From JBASRP01 sp044866075 (GTDB lineage Bacteria; Actinomycetota; AC-67): 54,226 nucleotides of DNA. Positions 49,443 through 54,226 of this stretch are shown in pieces. The stretch is from assembly GCA_044866075.1 (NCBI GenBank), contig JBIOTQ010000097.1, positions 1-54,226 of the forward strand, in the 5' to 3' direction. Numbering within the stretch: position 1 is the first letter of the stretch; the number at the start of each line of letters is the position of its first letter. The notes beneath the pieces were generated by a model. It searched no databases. It had not been told where the DNA came from and saw only the letters and a list, made by a program, of their open reading frames with translations. The position numbers and the translations under genes are program-made.

Positions 49443-50770
49443 GACTGGACGGCGAACACGCGCCACTCGTCGGGAACCCCTTTGAGCACGTGCGATCCGC
49501 GGTCTTCGAAAGCGATCCCGGATCCGGCGACGAGGTCCTTCACGGTCCCGGATGTGAAGACGCGGGCATTTTCGGCCATCGATCCGATGCGCGAGGCGAT
49601 GTGAACCGCGATCCCGCCGATGTCGTCGTCCATCATCTCGACTTCGCCGGTGTGGAGCCCGACGCGGATGTCGACGCCCAGCGCCTTCACCGACTGGATC
49701 ATCGCGAGACCGCAGCGGATCGCCCGCGCCGGACCGTCGAACGTCGCAAGGCAGCCGTCGCCGATCTGTTTCACCTCGCGTCCGCGGAACCGCGCAAGCT
49801 CGCGCCGGAGGATCGTTACCTGCTGCTCCAGCAGCTCCCGCCACCGGCGGTCCCCGAGCTCGGCGGCCTTCTCCGTGGAACCGACGATGTCGGTGAACAT
49901 GACTGTCGCGAGGACGCGATCGATCTCCGCGCCGCGCCGTGTCCCCGTCAGGAATTCTTCAACCTCGTCGAGCAAGGCGTCGACGTCCCCCGCGAAGGGC
50001 GAGTGGTCGTGGCCGGGGAGCTCAACGTACTTCGCGCCGGGGATGTGGTCCGCCATCCACTCGCCGGCGCGCCGGTTGACCGCCCGATCACCGCGCCGGT
50101 GCAGAACGAGCGTCGGCGCGTGCACCGACGGGAGGACCGAGCGGACGTCGACCTCGAGGTACATCGCGTAGAGCTGCGCGAGCATGGCCGGGGTGGCGGC
50201 GTACCGCTGGAAGCGCTTGAAGTTCTCGAGAGCGGACGGGTCTTCCATCGAGCTCGGCGCGAGAACCTCGAAGAAGGAGCCCTCGTCCTGATGGGGTGCG
50301 ATCCATTCGAGAGTCCCTTGGAGAAGCGCCTCCGCCGGCGTTCCGATCGGATAGTCCTCGGCCCACGTGACGCGCGCCATCCCGCCGTACAGAACGAGAG
50401 CGGTGGTGCGTTCGGGGTGCGACGCGGCGAACAGGAGAGACATCGCCGCGCCCTCCGAGACCCCGAGCAGAGCGGATGACTCCGATCCGGCCGCGTCCAT
50501 AACGGCGCGCACGTCGTCCATGCGCTCCTCGAGTGTCGGCGCTCCGACGACCGGATCCGACAGGCCCGTCCCGCGCTTGTCGAAGGTGATGAGCCGTGAG
50601 AACGACGCCAGCCGCTCGATCATGTGCCGGGCCGGGGGGAAGTCCCACACCAACTCGACGTGGGAGATGAAACCGGGCACGAGCACGAGATCGATCGGCC
50701 CGTCGCCGGTCACTTGATACGCGATCGAGATCTCGCCCGACTTCGCGTACTGCGTCTTCGAGGGGTTCAT
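49439..50770 (-). CDS. Alpha/beta-hydrolase fused to class III nucleotide cyclase domain
   Basis: A 443-residue fusion. Residues about 15-275 are an alpha/beta-hydrolase with nucleophile Ser105 (GVSEGA), oxyanion segment VPGFISH and His in PGHDHSP. Residues about 285-440 are a class III adenylate/guanylate cyclase domain with metal aspartates Asp294 (MFTDIVGST) and Asp338 (IGDGCLATF), Lys335, and Arg394. The transition-state Asn expected four residues before the Arg is His390 (VHIASR), so activity is uncertain. No membrane segment. It lies inside a beta-oxidation operon, overlapping both neighbours, and may link a metabolite to a cyclic-nucleotide signal. Confidence 0.92.
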   Translation of the reverse strand: MNPSKTQYAKSGEISIAYQVTGDGPIDLVLVPGFISHVELVWDFPPARHMIERLASFSRLITFDKRGTGLSDPVVGAPTLEERMDDVRAVMDAAGSESSALLGVSEGAAMSLLFAASHPERTTALVLYGGMARVTWAEDYPIGTPAEALLQGTLEWIAPHQDEGSFFEVLAPSSMEDPSALENFKRFQRYAATPAMLAQLYAMYLEVDVRSVLPSVHAPTLVLHRRGDRAVNRRAGEWMADHIPGAKYVELPGHDHSPFAGDVDALLDEVEEFLTGTRRGAEIDRVLATVMFTDIVGSTEKAAELGDRRWRELLEQQVTILRRELARFRGREVKQIGDGCLATFDGPARAIRCGLAMIQSVKALGVDIRVGLHTGEVEMMDDDIGGIAVHIASRIGSMAENARVFTSGTVKDLVAGSGIAFEDRGSHVLKGVPDEWRVFAVQS

Positions 50771-51909
50771 CTCGAAGGTTCGCGCGGCATGCCGAGGCCG
50801 CGTTCCGCGAGGAGCGTCTTCTGGATCTCACTCGTGCCGGCCGCGATCGTCAGAGAGCGCGAGTCGAGCAGGCCGTGCAGCCACGGCGAGTCGAGAACGG
50901 CGTCGGGCCCGAGGATCTCGGCGGCCGTCTCGTAGATGCGTTGCTCGAGCTCGCTCCACAGAAGCTTCGCCATCGAGCCCTCGAGGCCGGTCGCCGTCTT
51001 CTGCTCGGCGCGCGTCGCGCTGGCGTACGAGATGAGCCGCAGCGCGTGCGCGTCGAGCGCGCAGGCGCCGATGCACTGCCGGATCAGCGGGTCGTCCGCG
51101 CGGCCGTGATCGCGTGCGAGCCGGGCGAGGTCGCGCACCTTGTCCTGCACCCGCACGTGGAACGTCAGGACGCTCGCCCGCTCGCTGGCGAGGGTCGTCA
51201 TCGTCACCTGCCAGCCGCCGTTCTCCTCGCCCAGAAGCTCGGACGCGGGAACGCGGACGTCGTCGAAAAAGACCTCACTGAACTCGGACTCGCCCGTGAT
51301 CTGCCGGAGCGGACGCACCTCGATCCCCAGCGACCGCATGTCGACCATCAGGCACGAGATGCCGCGGTGCTTCGGCGCGCCGGGATCGGTCCGGACGAGA
51401 AGCTGGCAGCGATCGGCGATCGCGCCGAACGTCGTCCACACCTTCTGCCCGTTGACCACGTAATCGTCGCCGTCGCGCGTCGCGCGCGTGCGCAGAGACG
51501 CGAGATCGCTCCCGGCGCCCGGCTCGGAGAAGCCCTGACACCAGATCTCTTCGGCCGAGAGGATCTTCGGCAGGAAGCGCGCCTTCTGCGCGTCGGTCCC
51601 GTACGCCATGATCGCGGGCGCGACGTGGAAGATCCCGAGGTGGTTCGCGAGGCCCGGCGCGCCCGCGCGCCCGAGCTCCTCTTCAAAGATCACTTGCTGC
51701 GAAGGGGTCCCGCCGCGGCCGCCGTACTCCACCGGCCACGACAGCCCGGCGTAGCCGGCGTCGAACAGCTTGCGGTGCCACGCGCGATGGAACGGCGTCC
51801 ACGCGTCGCTTCCCCGAACGGGATGCGGTGGTGGCGGGGCGTTCGCGGCGAGCCACGCGCGGGCCTCGCGGCGGAACGCGTCGTCCTCGGGCGAGTCGCG
51901 CAGCTCCAT
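50767..51909 (-). CDS. Acyl-CoA dehydrogenase (FadE type)
   Basis: A 380-residue dehydrogenase: FSEPGAGSDLASL, WTTFGAIAD, ITGESEFSEVFFDDVRVP, LASERASVLTF with a Glu at the isovaleryl-type base position, and AAGTSEIQKTLLAERGLG. It is close in layout to the dehydrogenase at 25410-26582. The ATG at 51909 shares a base with the stop of the zinc-finger gene, and its stop overlaps the hydrolase-cyclase start (ATGA). Likely substrate: side-chain or ring-derived acyl-CoA. Confidence 0.94.
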   Translation of the reverse strand: MELRDSPEDDAFRREARAWLAANAPPPPHPVRGSDAWTPFHRAWHRKLFDAGYAGLSWPVEYGGRGGTPSQQVIFEEELGRAGAPGLANHLGIFHVAPAIMAYGTDAQKARFLPKILSAEEIWCQGFSEPGAGSDLASLRTRATRDGDDYVVNGQKVWTTFGAIADRCQLLVRTDPGAPKHRGISCLMVDMRSLGIEVRPLRQITGESEFSEVFFDDVRVPASELLGEENGGWQVTMTTLASERASVLTFHVRVQDKVRDLARLARDHGRADDPLIRQCIGACALDAHALRLISYASATRAEQKTATGLEGSMAKLLWSELEQRIYETAAEILGPDAVLDSPWLHGLLDSRSLTIAAGTSEIQKTLLAERGLGMPREPSR

Positions 51910-52199
51910 CAGTCGCCGGCCATCTCGTCTGCGACGCGTTCGACGCATTCGTTGCAGATCGCGACAAGATTTCCGCCGAAGATCCACTCCCTGTCTTTCT
52001 TCTCCGCACCGCAGAATGAGCACGCCCGTGGTTTGCCAGGACCGCGGTTGCGCGTCGCCTTGGCGTCGTAGACACAACCGTTGCAGACGACCGCGAACTC
52101 GCGCTCGACGTGGAGGTAACTAACTTCGCCCCGGGCCCGGCCGCAGAAGGCGCAGCGGGGAGCTCCGCGCCGGACGCGCTCGCGCTGTCCCTGAGGCAT
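51909..52199 (-). CDS. Tandem ClpX-type zinc-finger protein, 96 aa
   Basis: A 96-residue protein with two C4 zinc sites: Cys16/19/39/42 (CAFCG and CNGC) and Cys60/63/82/85 (CSFCG and CNEC). The second repeat, CSFCGAEKKDREWIFGG then AICNECV, closely follows the N-terminal zinc-binding domain of ClpX, and the first is a diverged copy. There is no AAA+ domain. In ClpX this domain dimerises and binds adaptors and substrates. ATG at 52199 has no ribosome site and a -10-like TATCCT just upstream, fitting a leaderless message. First gene of the long minus-strand operon. Confidence 0.85.
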   Translation of the reverse strand: MPQGQRERVRRGAPRCAFCGRARGEVSYLHVEREFAVVCNGCVYDAKATRNRGPGKPRACSFCGAEKKDREWIFGGNLVAICNECVERVADEMAGD

Positions 52200-52202
52200 A
52201 GA

Positions 52203-52219
52203 CCGAGGATAGTCCTCGG
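52203..52219. promoter_or_regulatory. Inverted repeat overlapping the promoter of the zinc-finger operon
   Basis: CCGAGGA (52203-52209) and TCCTCGG (52213-52219) are perfect 7-base arms around TAG. On the minus strand the repeat contains TATCCT (52211-52206), a plausible -10 box that ends 6 bases before the ATG at 52199, so the message would be leaderless. The repeat could be a repressor site or, if transcribed from further up, a hairpin at the start. No convincing -35 is seen. Confidence 0.45.
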
Positions 52220-52300
52220 CGGAGCGCGGGGACCACCCACGGCAGGTGAGTGAGAGGCGGCCAGCGAACACAACAGCCGAACCCAGTCGGGGGAGGAAAA

Positions 52301-52831
52301 ATGAGACCTCGCAGCGCTGCGATCATCGCCTGCCGGATCATCGCTCTCTGGCTCGGAACCCAAGCCCTGCTCGCGATCGTCTCGTTTTTGATCGTCTCCC
52401 GACAGTTCAACGGAAGCGGCTCCTTCTGGGGCTACGTCGGAACGAGCGTCGTCATAGCGTGGGGTCTGTGGATTCTCGCCGAGACCATCGGACGCGCGAT
52501 GGCGGCCGGAACGAGCGACGATCCGGCCCCTCAGCCGCACCCTCTCATCGACCTGCACTCGACCGCGTTCGCAGTGGTGGGTGTCGTTCTGATCACGCAA
52601 GCGATCCCCAACTTGATCCGGACCATCATCGAAAGTCACCGCGAGTTCGCCGGGTTCCAGTTCGGAGGGCCGTACTACCCAGGTTTCCTCAGCCGCGGCG
52701 GCGCCTTCGCCGGTGAGATCACCAGGCTCGTTCTCGGGGCGGCGCTGATCTACTTGGCACATCCGATCGCGGAAGCGCTCGTTCGACGCTCGCGCGAGCT
52801 GCCGCCACCACCACAGCCACCAACGACGTGA
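52301..52831 (+). CDS. Four-helix membrane protein of unknown function, 176 aa
   Basis: ATG at 52301 follows the ribosome site GGGAGGA (52290-52297). Four hydrophobic segments lie at about residues 12-32, 44-63, 87-107 and 138-158; the N-terminus is basic (MRPRSAA) and the C-terminus is a Pro-rich tail (ELPPPPQPPTT). The layout is that of a small integral membrane protein; no family recognised. It shares one base of its stop with the start of the secreted esterase (TGATG), so the two are co-expressed. Confidence 0.78.
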   Translation: MRPRSAAIIACRIIALWLGTQALLAIVSFLIVSRQFNGSGSFWGYVGTSVVIAWGLWILAETIGRAMAAGTSDDPAPQPHPLIDLHSTAFAVVGVVLITQAIPNLIRTIIESHREFAGFQFGGPYYPGFLSRGGAFAGEITRLVLGAALIYLAHPIAEALVRRSRELPPPPQPPTT

Positions 52832-54226
52832 TGCGTCGAACCCTCGCGACGCTCGCGGCCGGCGCCCTTCTGGTCGCCGGCGCACCCGCGTCCGTCCGAG
52901 CGGAACCGTTCTCGGAGTGCGCGACGGCATCGTCCACCGCGGTGGTGGTCGGGAAGGTCGCGTGCAAGCGGATGCCGAGCGCGTTCCTCGGCGGGACCAC
53001 CGTCTTCTCGTACTACGTGCCCCCGGCCTGCGCGCCGTCGAAGAGCGGACGCCGGCTGTGCCCCACGCTGTATCTCCTTCACGGATTCGGCGGCGATTAC
53101 GCGTCCATGCTCGGAACGGCGGCCAAGCCATCCGCGTGGGTCACGGCGCTGACCAAGGGTCCGCCGCAAGATCCGTCGACGTCGTCGCAACCCTGGACGA
53201 TGGCCGACCCGGCCGGATGGGTCCCACGAACGCCGCTCGACTTCATCCTCGTCGCGCCGCACGGCGCCACGCTCGACGGCGGATACGGGCCGGTCGGCGG
53301 TCTCGACGGCTTCTGGACCGACTGGAACCCGCGTTTCGCGGCGGGCGGCGACTCGCAGCGCTACGACACACCGCCGCCGCGCTTCGAGAGCTTCATCACG
53401 CGCGAGCTGCTGCCGTTCGTCGAGCAACGGTTCCCGGCCGGCAAAGGGCGCGCGTGGCGCGCGATCGCCGGCGTGTCGCTCGGGGGGTTCGGCTCGTACA
53501 AGCTCGGCCTGCAGCACCCCGATCTTTGGTCGACGATGGGATCCGTGTCCGGCGCGCACAACTTCCTGTTCGCGCCCGCACCGGATCCGCTCCCGGGGGA
53601 CGCGCCGGTGGCGGTCGCTCCTCCTGTGGCGCTTCCCTATCAGCACCTCCCGAGCGCGACGTCGGCGATCCCGATCACCGCGCTCCCGGAAGAGGCACGC
53701 GGCTTCCCGGTCTCCTTCCTCGTCTTCGGCGATCCGGCCGGCGACCAGGCGACCTACCGCGGCAACATGCCGCGCGATCTCGCGATGAACGCGCGCGCGT
53801 GGTCGGGCGAGACGCCGTCGCTGCACATCCGCGGCTTCGTGAACGACGCGATCCCCCGCCGGCCGGAGGACTTCGGCTCGTCGTATCCGGTCCAGCAGGT
53901 GTTCGAGGCGATCGTTCTTCCGATGAACATCGGGATGGACCTGTCGTTCCAACTCGCGGGGGTGGCGCACGAGTTCGAGATCCATCCGGGTTTGCACTCC
54001 GGCGCGTACTGGAACCCCTTCCTCCGGCAGCAGCTCGAGGCGCAGTACGCGCGGGTTCGGCATGTCGCCGACGGCGGGACGCCGTCGCCGTTCCCGACCC
54101 GCTTCGACTATCGGAGCATCGCAACGGACTTTTCGGTCTGGGGCTGGGGCGTCCACGTCGCGCGCGAGTCGGTGGAGTTCCTGACGCTAACGAACGTGTC
54201 GTGCGACGGCCTGACGCTGCGCGGCA
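52831..54226 (+). CDS. Secreted esterase, esterase D/antigen-85-like (3' partial)
   Basis: The frame from the ATG at 52831 stays open to the window edge (465 codons). A signal peptide is clear: RRTLATLAAGALLVAGAPASVRA before EPFSEC. The mature part has LYLLHGFGG (oxyanion turn), an AGVSLGGFGSYKLG nucleophile elbow near bases 53470-53510, and a VAHEFEIHPGLHSGAYW segment near 53965-54010 that should hold the catalytic His. This is the esterase D/putative S-formylglutathione-hydrolase and mycolyltransferase fold. A further domain begins after about residue 400 (SIATDFSVWGWGVHV) and is cut off. Substrate unknown. Confidence 0.88.
   Translation, partial: MRRTLATLAAGALLVAGAPASVRAEPFSECATASSTAVVVGKVACKRMPSAFLGGTTVFSYYVPPACAPSKSGRRLCPTLYLLHGFGGDYASMLGTAAKPSAWVTALTKGPPQDPSTSSQPWTMADPAGWVPRTPLDFILVAPHGATLDGGYGPVGGLDGFWTDWNPRFAAGGDSQRYDTPPPRFESFITRELLPFVEQRFPAGKGRAWRAIAGVSLGGFGSYKLGLQHPDLWSTMGSVSGAHNFLFAPAPDPLPGDAPVAVAPPVALPYQHLPSATSAIPITALPEEARGFPVSFLVFGDPAGDQATYRGNMPRDLAMNARAWSGETPSLHIRGFVNDAIPRRPEDFGSSYPVQQVFEAIVLPMNIGMDLSFQLAGVAHEFEIHPGLHSGAYWNPFLRQQLEAQYARVRHVADGGTPSPFPTRFDYRSIATDFSVWGWGVHVARESVEFLTLTNVSCDGLTLRG

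Noticed and set aside
1..54226. tRNA or rRNA genes, CRISPR arrays, insertion sequences, phage or plasmid genes, transcription factor genes
   Set aside because: No recognisable tRNA arms, regular spaced repeats, transposase or integrase motifs, terminal inverted repeats, or helix-turn-helix proteins were found on reading both strands.

Overview
This is a dense, high-GC window (52 protein genes, no gene-free stretch longer than about 150 bases) that looks like a chromosome segment of an actinobacterium, probably an uncultured lineage. Pointers are the GC-rich third codon positions, many GTG starts, ATGA/GTGA stop-start overlaps, several promoters placed so that the mRNA would be leaderless, an F420-type luciferase-like oxidoreductase, a mycothiol-dependent DinB-type protein and a C-terminal LPATG sorting signal. 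I see no rRNA, tRNA, CRISPR array, IS element or phage gene, and no transcription factor gene.

Most of the window is catabolic, organised around acyl-CoA chemistry of sterol-like, isoprenoid or aromatic-alkyl substrates. (1) 1-8254, plus strand: one tightly coupled operon with an F420-type oxidoreductase, a conserved helical protein, an Ltp2-like thiolase-fold retroaldolase and its DUF35 partner, a methyltransferase, an ADP-forming acyl-CoA ligase, a small membrane protein, an SRPBCC protein, a P450 and a crotonase-fold protein. A second P450 (8308-9507) has its own promoter overlapped by a KstR-like palindrome. (2) 9511-20281, minus strand: sulfotransferase, ene-reductase, a GMC oxidoreductase with a sortase-type C-terminus plus its Tat-signal partner, a DUF2889 protein, two PaaK-like ligases flanking a 99-residue protein, and two tandem P450s. 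(3) 20335-27039: acyl-CoA synthetase and secreted lipase-like hydrolase on plus; CoA-transferase, crotonase, acyl-CoA dehydrogenase and cupin on minus. (4) 27182-32554, plus: membrane protein, amidohydrolase, acyl-CoA synthetase (apparent ACG start), PPK2, lipoprotein. (5) 32535-36432, minus: two acyl-CoA dehydrogenases and a second DUF35/thiolase pair. (6) 36521-39132: Cys/His protein, methyltransferase and two small exported proteins. (7) 39166-52199, minus: a long operon with two true thiolases, HyuA/HyuB, aldehyde dehydrogenase, acyl-CoA synthetase, a hydrolase-cyclase fusion, an acyl-CoA dehydrogenase and a tandem ClpX-type zinc-finger protein. (8) 52301-end, plus: membrane protein and a secreted esterase cut by the window edge.

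The genes fit one broad job: import or oxidise a hydrophobic substrate (P450s, GMC, ene-reductase), activate it to CoA esters (two PaaK-like proteins, three AMP-forming ligases, one ADP-forming ligase, CoA-transferase), shorten it by beta-oxidation (three dehydrogenase sets, crotonases, two thiolases) and cleave branched side chains by the DUF35-thiolase aldolase route. Two perfect CTGAC-N6-GTCAG inverted repeats and one close relative upstream of three separated transcription units suggest that they share a regulator encoded elsewhere. The most unusual items are the GMC oxidoreductase predicted to be carried out by a Tat partner and anchored to the wall, the shared operator, the PaaK-like protein without its phosphate loop, and a HyuAB-ligase-thiolase set that could be a ketone carboxylation pathway.
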